Notes under the pieces: model-generated | Databases searched by the model: none | What the model was told of the DNA's origin: nothing | What the model saw: the letters and a program-made list of their open reading frames with translations, nothing else | Source: an uncultured Flavobacteriales bacterium | GTDB lineage: Bacteria; Bacteroidota; Bacteroidia; Palsa-965 | Assembly: GCA_946478675.1 (NCBI GenBank) | Contig: CAMLEF010000051.1 | Span: 1 to 17,829, forward strand | Length of the DNA stretch: 17,829 bases | Reading direction: 5' to 3' | Program-made: the position numbers and the translations under genes | Shown here: piece by piece, positions 1 through 8,380 of the stretch | How the letters are laid out: each line of letters opens with the position of its first letter | How positions within the stretch are numbered: position 1 is the first letter of the stretch

Positions 1-2
1 CC

Positions 3-209
3 GAAGAAGCCATTGGCGTGGAATCCGCTCTGCTCAAGGGTTTTCAGTCAGAGTTGCGGGATATTGATCGCTCGCAAAACCGCTGTTTGGATCAGGTGAA
101 GGCGCTTCGGAGGCACTACAAGATGCTCGATGATTTTCGACGTAGGTCCGGACAAGTAAGTCAGCAGATCAAGATGCAGGCGATAATTGTCACCGCCCTT
201 TACCTCGCG
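3..209 (+). pseudogene. Partial coiled-coil plus membrane-segment protein, probably foreign to the rest of the contig
   Basis: An open frame enters from the left edge with no start in view. It reads as a charged helical stretch (for example SELRDIDRSQNRCLDQVKAL) followed by a hydrophobic segment (AIIVTALYLAL). After about position 209 the same frame only reads the antisense of the neighbouring glycosyltransferase, so the natural protein seems to end at a join. The helical, amphipathic pattern and the membrane segment look like real protein rather than a shadow, and they lie where the opposite-strand gene has lost its family resemblance. I do not recognise the family. The likeliest explanation is a chimeric contig end; a genuine recombination break is the alternative. 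Confidence 0.45.
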
Positions 210-731
210 CTTTTTGTCTTTGTAATGATCCGGAAGATCGTCGATGCGGAGGCCGAGCCCCGCTTTTTCAATCGAAGAATATTTGCCGAGCACATACAGC
301 AATCGTTTCACCGCATCCATCGGGCACTCTTCGGAAGGAACGACGTCCGGGTCGGTGTAGATGTAATATTGATGTCCGATCTCACCGAACAGCTTCGATT
401 TCCACAATGCGAGATGGCCGACGTTGGCGCCGAGCTTCACCACGCGATGCGGCGTTTTCGCGTAATACTCCAGCAGCGGCGGGTACGTCGAATCATTATC
501 GAGAATGATGATGTTCTTCATGCCGGCTTTCTCGAGCCACGTGACCAGCTGCAGCAAATACGTGTAGCGGTTCCGGTTGTTGATGATCACCGGGATGTTT
601 TCGGGAATGACGTCGCTGATCTGCTGACCGGAAAATTTTCGGCGCAGCACCGCAGACAAACGATGCCGCCGCAAATTCAGCGATTTGAAATTGAACGTAA
701 AAACGTCGCGGAAAAGCTGGCCGTAATCCAT
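48..731 (-). CDS. Glycosyltransferase, GT-A/family 2-like, with a C-terminus probably replaced at a join
   Basis: Residues 1-174 look like a Bacteroidota family 2-like glycosyltransferase. PVIINNRNR (about 48-55) resembles the usual start of the nucleotide-binding fold, ILDNDSTYP lies near 76-84, the metal-binding TDPDV is at 126-130, and GLRIDDLPDHY is at 160-170. It would transfer a sugar from a nucleotide donor in the cytoplasm. The ATG shares its A with the upstream gene's stop (TAATG), so the two are translationally coupled. The frame runs to a TGA at 48, giving 227 residues. From about residue 174 (position ~210) the sequence no longer looks like the family, which from memory runs on for roughly another 80-110 residues with a further conserved region. 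The last ~50 residues are therefore probably artefact. Family call fairly sure, sugar specificity unknown. Confidence 0.75.
   Translation of the reverse strand: MDYGQLFRDVFTFNFKSLNLRRHRLSAVLRRKFSGQQISDVIPENIPVIINNRNRYTYLLQLVTWLEKAGMKNIIILDNDSTYPPLLEYYAKTPHRVVKLGANVGHLALWKSKLFGEIGHQYYIYTDPDVVPSEECPMDAVKRLLYVLGKYSSIEKAGLGLRIDDLPDHYKDKKREVKGGDNYRLHLDLLTYLSGPTSKIIEHLVVPPKRLHLIQTAVLRAINIPQL
205..212. other. Probable chimeric junction near the left end
   Basis: Here the minus-strand glycosyltransferase loses its family-like sequence, and to the left a plus-strand frame takes over as plausible protein. The position is inferred from where each protein stops making sense and could be off by about 10 bases. 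No insertion-sequence end or inverted repeat is visible. Confidence 0.45.
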
Positions 732-1558
732 TATTTCCCGGTTTTACGAATGCGGTTATACATCACCAGCGCAAAATCGACGAGGCCGCCGAGCACCGGA
801 ATATTCGACGTCGACTCTTTCAGGCGCACCGCACGCGGCTTCCGTTTGCGCACGCGTCGTTCGGCGGCAGCGATCTCATCGGGAGAAAAATATTTCAGCT
901 GCGCACGGTAACGCTCTTCGTTGTGCAGCGTTTGATTCGCAGGATCGGAACCTACGCCGGAAGTATTGAAAACCGTTACTGCTACCGGAACATATTTCGA
1001 GCTGCATTTCCGCACCAATAACGCGCGCAAAAAGAAATCGTAATCGGCGACAATGCGAAACGATTCATCGTAACCACCCGCTTCTTCCAGCAACGAACGG
1101 CGGATGAAAGCGGTCGGATGAAAAACCGTGGAATAGATCAGGTCGTCGAAGGTAAACGGCGCAGGTTGCCCGAGACGGTACGGCGCTATTTTCCCGTTGT
1201 CGACCATCAGATCGCCGTAAACAATATCCTCCGTCGGCGCCCATGCAAAAATTTCAGCGAGCACATTTTCATTCGCCAGGAAATCGCCGGAATTCAGGAA
1301 CAGGCAATAATCGCCGGTCGCTCGTCGCCAGCCTTTGTTCTGCGCATCGTAAATGCCGTTGTCTTTTTGCGAAACCCAATACGCGACTTTTCCCAGCGCC
1401 GCGTACTTGCGGATCACCTCCACGCTGTCATCCGTTGAGCCGCCGTCGATCACGATGTATTCGAAGTCCGAAAACGTCTGCCCCGTCACGCTCGCCATCG
1501 TTTTCTCCAGGCCGGCCTTGTCGTTGTAGCAGATCGTTATGACGGAAAGCTTCGTCAT
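731..1558 (-). CDS. Family 2 glycosyltransferase (WcaA-like)
   Basis: This is a 275-residue GT-A glycosyltransferase. The N-terminus LSVITICYND (4-13) is the first strand of the nucleotide-binding fold. VIDGGSTDDS (36-45), QKDNGIYDAQNKG (64-76) and FLNSGD (87-92), the last standing in for the DxD metal site, are hallmarks of the WcaA-like GT2 group. YDESFRIVADYDFFLRA in the middle matches the usual acceptor-side segment with the catalytic-base aspartate. It should add one sugar to a lipid-linked glycan at the inner face of the cytoplasmic membrane. The ATG lies two bases after the stop of the aminotransferase gene, and the stop overlaps the next start, so it sits inside the polysaccharide operon. 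Donor and linkage cannot be read from the sequence. Confidence 0.9.
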   Translation of the reverse strand: MTKLSVITICYNDKAGLEKTMASVTGQTFSDFEYIVIDGGSTDDSVEVIRKYAALGKVAYWVSQKDNGIYDAQNKGWRRATGDYCLFLNSGDFLANENVLAEIFAWAPTEDIVYGDLMVDNGKIAPYRLGQPAPFTFDDLIYSTVFHPTAFIRRSLLEEAGGYDESFRIVADYDFFLRALLVRKCSSKYVPVAVTVFNTSGVGSDPANQTLHNEERYRAQLKYFSPDEIAAAERRVRKRKPRAVRLKESTSNIPVLGGLVDFALVMYNRIRKTGK

Positions 1559-1560
1559 TT

Positions 1561-2646
1561 TCAGAAACGGTTCATGACCTCGATCACGCGCAGCACGTCT
1601 TCTTCCGTATGAAAGTAAGAGATCGGCAGGCTGAGCGTGGTGCGGTGAATTTCAGCGGCGATCGGAAGCTCGTAACGATCGAACATTCCTTTCATCGCTT
1701 TTTGTTTTTGCGGCGGAACGGGATAATGAATATCCGTTTTGATCTCATTCTCCAGCAGGAAAGCTTTCAGGCGATCGCGCTGCTCGTGACGCACGCAGAA
1801 GATGTGATAGACGTCGTGATAATTTTCTTCTACGACCGGCAGAACGAAATCGCTCTTCAGCCGCGAGAGGTACAATTGCGCGAGGTGACGCTTGTGATCG
1901 TTGATGCGGTCGAGCGCTTTCAGCTTTACAGAGAGAAATGCCGCCTGCATCTCGTCGAGGCGCGAATTGAAGCCGATCGTTTCGTTGTAATATTTTACGC
2001 TGGAACCGTAGTTGCGTAACATGCGCACTTTCGCTTCGAGCGCGGGATCATTTGACGTGAGCGCCCCCGCATCGCCGAGCGCGCCGAGGTTCTTCGTCGG
2101 GTAAAAGCTGAACGCGCCGAAGTCGCCCCAATTGCCGGCTTTCTTTCCTTTGAAATGCGCGCCGTGCGCCTGTGCACAATCTTCGACGATTTTCAGCCCA
2201 TGCTTTTTCGCAATGGCGTTGATTGCTTCCATGTTGCACAGCTTTCCGTAAAGATGCACGGGAAGGATCGCTTTCGTGCGCGGCGTGATGCGCTCTTCGA
2301 TCTTCGCGGGATCGAGATTGTACGTGCGCAGATCCGGCTCTACAGGCACCGGCGTGAGACCGTTGTGCAGCACCGCGAGGATCGTGGCGATGTACGTGTT
2401 CGAAGGAACGATCACTTCGTCGCCGGGCTGAAATTCAAATGCGCGCAGGGCGATGGTCAATGCATCGAGGCCGTTGGCGACGCCGGTGCAATGTTTTACG
2501 CCGCAGTAATTTGCGAATGACTTTTCAAATTCCGCAACCTGCTTTCCGAGAATGTACCAGCCGCTTTCCAGCGTTTGATTGAAAGCTGCGCGGTATTCTT
2601 CGAAGAACTGCGCGTTGGCCTGCGCGAGATTTTCGTATTCGATCAT
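1561..2646 (-). CDS. fdtB: PLP-dependent sugar aminotransferase, DegT/DnrJ/EryC1/StrS family (FdtB/QdtB-like)
   Basis: At 361 residues it has the usual length for this family. GVANGLDAL (55-63) is the phosphate-binding region, [13 protein letters not shown] (80-92) the substrate loop and EDCAQAHGA (155-163) carries the aspartate for the pyridine nitrogen. [17 protein letters not shown] (179-195) contains the Schiff-base lysine K185. The longer open frame begins at 2775, but I chose the ATG at 2646 because it overlaps the stop of the FdtA-like gene (ATGA) and the protein then starts like its homologs. Next to an FdtA-like isomerase, the expected reaction is transamination of a dTDP-3-keto-6-deoxyhexose with glutamate, giving a dTDP-3-amino-3,6-dideoxyhexose (Fuc3N or Qui3N). 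The exact sugar is not decided by the sequence. The family is certain; the gene symbol is by context. Confidence 0.9.
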   Translation of the reverse strand: MIEYENLAQANAQFFEEYRAAFNQTLESGWYILGKQVAEFEKSFANYCGVKHCTGVANGLDALTIALRAFEFQPGDEVIVPSNTYIATILAVLHNGLTPVPVEPDLRTYNLDPAKIEERITPRTKAILPVHLYGKLCNMEAINAIAKKHGLKIVEDCAQAHGAHFKGKKAGNWGDFGAFSFYPTKNLGALGDAGALTSNDPALEAKVRMLRNYGSSVKYYNETIGFNSRLDEMQAAFLSVKLKALDRINDHKRHLAQLYLSRLKSDFVLPVVEENYHDVYHIFCVRHEQRDRLKAFLLENEIKTDIHYPVPPQKQKAMKGMFDRYELPIAAEIHRTTLSLPISYFHTEEDVLRVIEVMNRF

Positions 2647-3017
2647 GACCGTGCAGGATAAGGTTCGAAGATGTAATCGGACTGCTCGAAATTTTCCGAA
2701 GCCAGCACCATCAGGATCGCGTCGGGCGTGAAATGATGCATCGTATGCCAGTCGCGCGTTTCGAGGATCAGGCATTTATCCGGCGAATCGAGCAGGAAAT
2801 CTTCTTTCTTCCCGCCGTCATCGTTCGACACGATGCACGAGCCTTTGATGCAGATCGCCGCCTGCACGGTTTTGTGATGGCGATGACCGCCGCGCACGGA
2901 ATCATCCACGCCGTAGATGTAGAAAATGCGTTTGATGTCGAACGGGATCACTTTCTCGATCACCGTCAGGTTGCCGCGTGCGTCACAAAATGTTTTCAGG
3001 TTGATCAGGTGCGCCAT
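2643..3017 (-). CDS. fdtA: dTDP-4-keto-6-deoxyglucose 3,4-ketoisomerase, FdtA/QdtA-like (WxcM-type cupin)
   Basis: A 124-residue single-domain cupin. [10 protein letters not shown] (41-50) carries the conserved histidine pair (H45 and H47) that by family knowledge acts in the isomerisation. [30 protein letters not shown] and [10 protein letters not shown] are the later strands typical of the FdtA/QdtA/WxcM group. It would move the keto group of dTDP-4-keto-6-deoxyglucose from C4 to C3, with either the gluco or galacto product, and feed the aminotransferase whose start overlaps its stop by four bases. FdtA and QdtA give different C4 epimers and I cannot tell them apart here. The start is one base after the upstream stop. 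No dTDP-glucose synthase or dehydratase genes are present in the window. Confidence 0.88.
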   Translation of the reverse strand: MAHLINLKTFCDARGNLTVIEKVIPFDIKRIFYIYGVDDSVRGGHRHHKTVQAAICIKGSCIVSNDDGGKKEDFLLDSPDKCLILETRDWHTMHHFTPDAILMVLASENFEQSDYIFEPYPARS

Positions 3018-3018
3018 G

Positions 3019-4068
3019 TTAGTCGCTGAATGAGCTGGTAAAATAATAGTGGTGATGACGCCGCCGGTCGGCCAGGAATTTTCCGGAAATATCTTTCAGC
3101 GAATTCTTCACGTGCGCAAGATAATAGAATAGCAGGATCCGGATTCCCCACGGACGAAGCGGTGAAGTGCCCGATGCGCCGTTCGGATCGAATGCAACGC
3201 CGTTTTCACGAAGCGATTTTTCCGTGTGAACGAGCTCGCGCAGATACGGGAAATACACGTCGAAGCGAAAATCTTCGTGTACGTCGTAAGCCGGCCCGCA
3301 GAGCTGCACGACTTTATTCGTGAAGAATTTGACGCCGTGAAAATGAAAGAACACGAGCGGAAAAACTTCCCCGGTTTCTTTCACACGGATGAACGGCTTT
3401 TTGTTTTTCCGGAAAACGTCGAAGCGCAGCACATTCCACGGAGCCACACCGCCGCCGGGATGACGCAGCACGTGAACGCCTTCGAAGCGCGTTTCCCAAT
3501 CGTCAAGGTATTTCTGGTCGCCGAATTTGCCGTCTTCCGCGCGCGCGTAGCACCACTCGTTGCAGGACTCCCGCCACCAGCGCAGCGCTTTCATGCCGTT
3601 CGGCGTATTGCGGAACAACACGAATTGCACGCAGAAACGACCGCTTACGACCGACTGGTCATACGACGCGGTGTAATTGTGATCGGTCAGCAGCACGTCC
3701 TTCGCGCCCATCTCTTTGATGAGGATCGCGGGATCGTGATAGAAACGCATGTCGGCGTCGAGGTACGTGCAATGGTCAAGGCCGAACTTTTCGATGCTGT
3801 AAAGGATTGTCGACGGCGTGCACGTCCAGCAGAATTCCGCAGGAGAACGCGTCGGCTTCACGCGCAGCAATTCGGGATCTTCGAATTCGGAAAGTCCCAC
3901 CACGGTGAGATGCGGGTAGTTTTTCGCTTTCAGGAAATCTTCCGCCGCTTTGTCGAACGCAAAAACGTACAGGTGAAAATCCGCGCACACTTCTTCGAGC
4001 GAGTGATAGAGCGTCAGTCCTCGCGCGAGATAATTCGAATTGAACAGCGTGCAGAAATTCAGCTTCAT
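3019..4068 (-). CDS. Glycosyltransferase with a DAD metal site (family 8-like)
   Basis: At 349 residues, it starts with NFCTLFNSNYLARGL (4-18), the nucleotide-binding strand of this group. TYLDADMRFY (101-110) has the D-x-D metal site at D104 and D106. KFGDQKYLDDW (181-191) and VLRHPGGGVAPWN are conserved blocks of a Bacteroidota family usually annotated simply as glycosyl transferase. The fold resembles family 8 retaining transferases, but I would not insist on that number. The ATG overlaps the stop of the upstream methyltransferase by four bases, and the stop lies one base before the FdtA-like start, so it is an internal operon member. The C-terminal ~60 residues are basic with a hydrophobic patch (IRILLFYYLAHV), probably for membrane association. 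Confidence 0.83.
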   Translation of the reverse strand: MKLNFCTLFNSNYLARGLTLYHSLEEVCADFHLYVFAFDKAAEDFLKAKNYPHLTVVGLSEFEDPELLRVKPTRSPAEFCWTCTPSTILYSIEKFGLDHCTYLDADMRFYHDPAILIKEMGAKDVLLTDHNYTASYDQSVVSGRFCVQFVLFRNTPNGMKALRWWRESCNEWCYARAEDGKFGDQKYLDDWETRFEGVHVLRHPGGGVAPWNVLRFDVFRKNKKPFIRVKETGEVFPLVFFHFHGVKFFTNKVVQLCGPAYDVHEDFRFDVYFPYLRELVHTEKSLRENGVAFDPNGASGTSPLRPWGIRILLFYYLAHVKNSLKDISGKFLADRRRHHHYYFTSSFSD

Positions 4069-4889
4069 TTTTCCGCCTCCATAAAAAGGGAATCCGGTTT
4101 GCGGACCACGTTATTTTCACCGTCGAGGCGAAACTCCTGCCAGCGCGGAATGGCGCTTTCGAATGCCGTGCGCACGATTGGTTTCTTAAATCCGCAATCG
4201 AGCAACAGGTTGCCCAGCGAATAACGGTCGTACATCCATTGGTGAATTTCGCCGCTATTGCGAAAGCGCGCCTGTTGCAGCAACGCGTATTCATCGCCGA
4301 GCAGTTGTTGTTGCAGCACGCGCCTGATCCTGCCGGCGGCGCGTTTAAAAAGCGACGGCCGCGACACTGCTGCATTCGCCGCCGCTTTGGGTTTTTCACG
4401 AACCGCTTCGAACAAACGAGTCATCTCGTGGCCGCAGCGATCGAGCAGGAAAGCGTCATTATTCTTCGAAGTGTCGGCCGCATATTTCAGCATTTCGCCG
4501 CCGCCTTCGTTGCGCACCATCTGGTCGAGCAGCTCGATGACCATCCACTCGTATTTTTCGCGCGCACCGGGACGGCCTTCCATTCCTTCGTTGAGGAACC
4601 GGAGATACTGCACCGCGATCCGCTCAAGGTCGGGAACGGCAACACGCAGCACGCCGCCCGGTTTCAGCACACGATAACATTCGCGGATGAGCGCTGCAGC
4701 TTTCGCTTTGGGAAAATGCTCGAGCATGTGCGAATGGTACACGACTTCGAACGAGGCATCTGCGCAGGGAATGCCGTGCAGCAAATTGTGCGCGATCACG
4801 CCGGGCCCCGTCGATACGAAATCGATGTTCGTCCATCGTTCATCGTACGTGACGCCGCAGCCGAGATTGAGATAAGGAAGTTTTGTCAT
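4065..4889 (-). CDS. SAM-dependent methyltransferase, class I (Methyltransf_11-like)
   Basis: A 274-residue protein starting MTKLPYLNLGCG, where NLGCG (8-12) is motif I of the SAM-binding fold. NIDFV (21-25) supplies the acidic residue after strand 2. FEVVYHSHMLEHFP (47-60) is the motif IV region, and CYRVLKPGGVLRVAVPDL (71-88) is the classic post-motif segment. A longer frame begins at 4916, but the ATG at 4889 overlaps the preceding stop (ATGA) and puts motif I at the usual distance from the start. The C-terminal half (GEIHQWMYDRYSL, LLLDCGFKKP) matches glycan-cluster methyltransferases. It could methylate a sugar hydroxyl of the growing polysaccharide; the substrate is unknown. Confidence 0.87.
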   Translation of the reverse strand: MTKLPYLNLGCGVTYDERWTNIDFVSTGPGVIAHNLLHGIPCADASFEVVYHSHMLEHFPKAKAAALIRECYRVLKPGGVLRVAVPDLERIAVQYLRFLNEGMEGRPGAREKYEWMVIELLDQMVRNEGGGEMLKYAADTSKNNDAFLLDRCGHEMTRLFEAVREKPKAAANAAVSRPSLFKRAAGRIRRVLQQQLLGDEYALLQQARFRNSGEIHQWMYDRYSLGNLLLDCGFKKPIVRTAFESAIPRWQEFRLDGENNVVRKPDSLFMEAEK

Positions 4890-5698
4890 CGGCGTTTCAG
4901 CAGGAAACCTTTCCATTCGGCGCGTGTTCCGTCGCTGAGCGTGTAAGGCCCTGCAAATTTACTGCTGAAGCGGTGGATTACCTCATATTTCGCAGCAAAA
5001 GCAGCGAGGAACTGCGCTTCATTGAAGAACCACGCGGGATACGAAGCTTTATAGATCGATTCCGGAACAACCTGCAGCGTGATGCGGTGCGCGCCCGATG
5101 CGATGAACGGCGTTCGGTCGACCAGGATATACCCGAAATCATACGAGAGGATCTCTTCGATCAGCATGAATGGATCCTCGATATAGGGAAGCACGCTGAA
5201 CAGCAACAATGCCTGCGGATGTGCAACGCGTAACGCCTCTTTCAGCGTCGGTTGAAAGTCGAGCACGCCGTCTGCGAATTCGGCTTTCCCCGCTTCGACA
5301 AAATGCCGCTGCTCGATCACCGTCCACTTTTCGATAGTCGCACGCAGTTCCGTTTTATACTGGAAGTATGTCGAGCCGAGCGAGCCTCCGAAATCCGCAA
5401 CGTTGAGCTTCGATGCATTCGCCGCCGCTATTTTATCGAGGCATTTCAGCACGTTCGGATCGCTGTCGGGCCTGAGAAAAACGACGGAATCACGTTCGAA
5501 GGCGGCTTCTCCCCGCTTCACTTTGCGGAGCGCATCACGCACTTTGCCGAGAATGATTTCGGAATCGTAACCGGTCGCTTCCTTTTCAGCCTTCTGCCAG
5601 CTCGCGTAATTGCCGAACCAGCCGTACGGCGAAGGCGTTCCTTTCGACCAGGCTTTGCGAATGAACGCAGGCAGCATTTTCCAGATGAGCTCTTTCAC
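4886..5698 (-). CDS. Putative methyltransferase of the TIGR04325 (LIC12133) type
   Basis: A 270-residue protein. It has the diagnostic block WFGNYASWQKA (27-37) with GYDSEIILGKV just after, then VADFGGSLGSTYFQY (100-114), which is a SAM-binding motif I. SVLPYIEDPF and LVDRTPFI follow further down. This arrangement defines a family of putative methyltransferases found in polysaccharide clusters; the methyl acceptor is not known to me. The start is GTG at 5696-5698, two bases after the upstream stop. An ATG at residue 8 is the only nearby alternative and would cut into the conserved N-terminus. Its stop overlaps the next start by four bases. Confidence 0.82.
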   Translation of the reverse strand: MKELIWKMLPAFIRKAWSKGTPSPYGWFGNYASWQKAEKEATGYDSEIILGKVRDALRKVKRGEAAFERDSVVFLRPDSDPNVLKCLDKIAAANASKLNVADFGGSLGSTYFQYKTELRATIEKWTVIEQRHFVEAGKAEFADGVLDFQPTLKEALRVAHPQALLLFSVLPYIEDPFMLIEEILSYDFGYILVDRTPFIASGAHRITLQVVPESIYKASYPAWFFNEAQFLAAFAAKYEVIHRFSSKFAGPYTLSDGTRAEWKGFLLKRR

Positions 5699-5700
5699 GT

Positions 5701-6720
5701 TCAGCGGAGAATATAATGTTCGATCTGCCTGAAAAAAGCTTCGGGGCGGATCCAGGTTTCGTAGAGCTGCCGGTTGCGGAATTGCAATTCTTCAAAATCC
5801 GCAACAGAAAGCGAAGCATGAAATTCCAGCAAACGTTTCGCCAGCGTTTTGACGTCTTTCGCATCCGTCCGGCAGACGTGCGCTTTCCAATCGACAAATT
5901 CATCGAAGGGCAGCAGTCCGTCCGTATCGATGAACACGGGGATGCGTCCGCAGCTCAGCACTTCGTACAGGCGATAGGAAAAGTTTCCCGCACCGCGCGC
6001 CACCAGCGCATACGGCGACTGCAGCATGTTTTGCGCATACACACGGCGCGCTTCGTTCTTGTCGGATTCGCCCTGCGCCCAGAAGCCGTTGCGGATGATG
6101 AAATCCGTTTCGATGCGATTGTCGCTGCGCAAAACACGCACGGCTTCTCCGCGCAGCTCCGGCCCGATGCGGTACATTTCTTCTTTGTTGCGGCTGTTGA
6201 ATTTGTATCGCAGCATTTCCCACGTCGAGGAATAATCGATGTAGCCGCAATAGCTGACGCGCGGCTTGTCCGTCTTCTTCAGCGGCGTGAATTTTCCTTC
6301 GTTGTATTTCAGGAAATCAACGCTCCATCCGGGAAAGCCATGTTCGTTCGTCATGCGTTGATTACGAAAACCCGTTGTGCGAAATACGATGGCATTCGGA
6401 AGATCGATCGCATGTGTGAAATCGGAATTGTAAAAAACCAGCAGCGGCTTACCGGCGGCTTTTGCTTCTTCCGCAAGAATGAGCATCGCAGGACGGAATT
6501 TTTCTTCCGGCGTATATTCGAACGGCAGCACTACAGCGTCCGCCTCTTCAGCAGCATCGACAAGCGTAAAAAGCGATTTTCCTTCGCGGAGATAATTTTC
6601 AAAACGCCCGTAGTCAGGATCGTTCGTCGCGTCTTCCGTGATGCCGAGCAACGGCCACAGCAGGAAGCAGGGCTTTTTTCCTTCGGGAAGGAGTTCGGTG
6701 CGGGTGAAGAGGCGCATCAT
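5701..6720 (-). CDS. Exostosin-like glycosyltransferase (GT47-like)
   Basis: A 339-residue protein. The C-terminal half has RGAGNFSYRLYEVLSCG (242-258) followed by RIPVFIDTDGLLPFDEF, the block that marks the exostosin/GT47 family (nucleotide-sugar binding in a GT-B fold). The N-terminal half includes ADAVVLPFEYTPEE and PRVSYCGYID, also seen in bacterial members. It would transfer a sugar to the surface glycan. The start shares a base with the upstream stop (TGATG); the second codon is also ATG, so the start could be three bases later. It is in line with the rest of the cluster, with two bases before the next gene. Confidence 0.83.
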   Translation of the reverse strand: MMRLFTRTELLPEGKKPCFLLWPLLGITEDATNDPDYGRFENYLREGKSLFTLVDAAEEADAVVLPFEYTPEEKFRPAMLILAEEAKAAGKPLLVFYNSDFTHAIDLPNAIVFRTTGFRNQRMTNEHGFPGWSVDFLKYNEGKFTPLKKTDKPRVSYCGYIDYSSTWEMLRYKFNSRNKEEMYRIGPELRGEAVRVLRSDNRIETDFIIRNGFWAQGESDKNEARRVYAQNMLQSPYALVARGAGNFSYRLYEVLSCGRIPVFIDTDGLLPFDEFVDWKAHVCRTDAKDVKTLAKRLLEFHASLSVADFEELQFRNRQLYETWIRPEAFFRQIEHYILR

Positions 6721-7628
6721 CAGTTGGCGAAAAGTCGGGCGAGTTTGTCGATGATACGTTTCCCCAATGGAACGCGGCGCAGCTCACGGAAGAAACGGAT
6801 CACTGCCTGGCGCGCTTCACCATTTTCTTCAACGGGAATTTGCCCGATTTGCGGAACGACGTGATTCAGCTGCACTTTCCATTTGTCGGATTGTCCGCTG
6901 TGCGTACCGCTTCCGTCGATGCCGATATTCTGCACGAGCGAACGGCCGGGATATAACGTGAGCAGGTTCTGTAGGAAAGCCGAAGCGTACCAGCGGATGG
7001 CCCACGAAGAATTTTTTCCTTCCACCTGGTCGCGCAGCATTTGCGTGTAGGGATACGCACCGTGGAAATCGAAATCGTGTGTCCATTGCTGGTGCTCGAG
7101 TTCCTGCAGCAGCTTCGCGCCGTCTTTTTCAAAAACCGCCCAGCCGCGTTTCCACGTCGCCCAGCTCCAGCAATCGGCGCCGCGCAGGAAATACGTTTCG
7201 GGCAACTGCTCTTTCACCGGGTAGATGTAACCGGTAATGCTGACGACGCGTTCTTCGTTTTCGTAAACGTCGAGCGCACGGTTCATGAACGTCAAAAATT
7301 GCGGCGAACAAACAAGATCATCCTCGAGCACAATGACGCGGCCGTATTCGTTGACCACCTGCGTCACGCCGTCTATTACGGATTCCGCGAGACCTTTATT
7401 TTTTTCGGAAGCAATAAGCCGCACGTTTCCGCACCAGCTTTTCTCCTGCACGATGGCGCGCACTTCTTCTATCTTGCGAAGTTCTTCCGGTGATGCATTT
7501 TCCTTCGGGCCGTCTGCAAAAACGATGAGCCCGGATTCCGCAGCGCCGTCATTGGCCTGCAGGCTTTCGAGCGTTTTCCGGGTGTGTTCCGGCCGGTTGT
7601 AGACGAAGAGAACGACGGGCGCTTTCAT
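6720..7628 (-). CDS. Glycosyltransferase, GT-A fold (GNT-I/family 2-like)
   Basis: A 302-residue protein beginning APVVLFVYNRPEHT (3-16), the first strand and nucleotide loop of a GT-A fold. EKNKGLAESV (75-84) and VIVLEDDLVCSPQFL (98-112) follow, with the metal-binding EDD at 102-104. The spacing and GADCWSWATWKRGW farther on resemble a Bacteroidota group related to eukaryotic GNT-I enzymes. An ATG at 7664 gives a longer frame, but I chose 7628 because that ATG overlaps the upstream stop (ATGA) and the fold starts immediately. The stop shares a base with the next start. Sugar and linkage unknown. Confidence 0.83.
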   Translation of the reverse strand: MKAPVVLFVYNRPEHTRKTLESLQANDGAAESGLIVFADGPKENASPEELRKIEEVRAIVQEKSWCGNVRLIASEKNKGLAESVIDGVTQVVNEYGRVIVLEDDLVCSPQFLTFMNRALDVYENEERVVSITGYIYPVKEQLPETYFLRGADCWSWATWKRGWAVFEKDGAKLLQELEHQQWTHDFDFHGAYPYTQMLRDQVEGKNSSWAIRWYASAFLQNLLTLYPGRSLVQNIGIDGSGTHSGQSDKWKVQLNHVVPQIGQIPVEENGEARQAVIRFFRELRRVPLGKRIIDKLARLFAN

Positions 7629-8350
7629 CCGCGTTTTTTCCAGATCGTGGTTTGCGTGAACCATTCGAGATACGGCCCCGGCCCTTTGCAGCTGAGCAGC
7701 TCTTCGAATGAAACGCCGATGAGATCGCTGGTTTTTTCGAGGTAATACACGCGATCGGAATTATCGAGCACGAGCAGTCCGCCGGGTTTGATCTTGGGCA
7801 GCGCATGTTTCAGGCAGGAAGAACGCGCCCTTCCGTCGACGACGACGATATCGAAATGCGCATCGGGATACGCATCGATGGAAGAAGCGTAACGGCGAAA
7901 ATGTTTGCCTTTGTAAGAAGCGTCGTCCGAGCTGTAAGCTGCCGGATCTGCGATCGACGCATTGGTATCACCGCCGGGCTCTGCGGGAGAAAGAATGCCT
8001 TTCCAGTTGGTGCGGCCTTTTTTCTCCAGCGCTTCACCGATGGCGGGAAACCATTTTTCATCGTGCTCGACGGTGATGACTTCCGCGGCACGCGCCGTAA
8101 AGAAAAGCGTGGAACCGCCGCCGCCGAATTCAAACACGCGCATATCGCTGCGGAGAAAATCGCGCAGCAGGTCGATGGCCGCGAACGTCAACCAGGGCTG
8201 CTCATCGCTCATCGGGCGGCGGCCCTTTTCCAGCGAGGCTTTCCATGGCTCGTAATATTTCGCGATGCGGTCTTCCTGCGCACATTCCGGGCGGGAAGAC
8301 TTCAGCTTCATCACTTCCTTTTTCCAGCTGCGCCGTTGTTTGAATAACAT
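7625..8350 (-). CDS. SAM-dependent methyltransferase-like protein
   Basis: A 241-residue protein with VFEFGGGGSTLFF (72-84), a glycine-rich SAM motif I, then ITVEHDEKW (92-100) as the acidic strand-2 end. DIVVVDGRAR (167-176) and IKPGGLLVLDNSDR (187-200) complete a class I methyltransferase fold. The family is common in polysaccharide clusters and may methylate a sugar, but no substrate can be read. A second ATG at residue 14 is possible. There are 30 bases between this gene and the end of wzt, the longest gap inside the cluster, with no convincing promoter or terminator in it. Its stop overlaps the next start by four bases. Confidence 0.8.
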   Translation of the reverse strand: MLFKQRRSWKKEVMKLKSSRPECAQEDRIAKYYEPWKASLEKGRRPMSDEQPWLTFAAIDLLRDFLRSDMRVFEFGGGGSTLFFTARAAEVITVEHDEKWFPAIGEALEKKGRTNWKGILSPAEPGGDTNASIADPAAYSSDDASYKGKHFRRYASSIDAYPDAHFDIVVVDGRARSSCLKHALPKIKPGGLLVLDNSDRVYYLEKTSDLIGVSFEELLSCKGPGPYLEWFTQTTIWKKRG

Positions 8351-8380
8351 ATCTAAAAGTTACGAATTCCTCGTGAATCG

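Noticed and set aside
2647..2775. N-terminal extension of the aminotransferase from the ATG at 2775
   Set aside because: The extra 43 residues overlap the FdtA-like gene out of frame and look unlike aminotransferases. The ATG at 2646 overlaps the preceding stop and gives the usual N-terminus.
3226..4224. Plus-strand frame of 332 residues opposite the family 8-like glycosyltransferase
   Set aside because: It is antisense to a gene with a clear DAD motif and family blocks, and the frame shows no domain or signal of its own.
5716..6864. Plus-strand frame of 382 residues opposite the exostosin-like gene
   Set aside because: It is antisense to a confident exostosin-like gene; the peptide is rich in Arg, Phe and His with no recognisable motif, typical of a shadow frame in this GC range.
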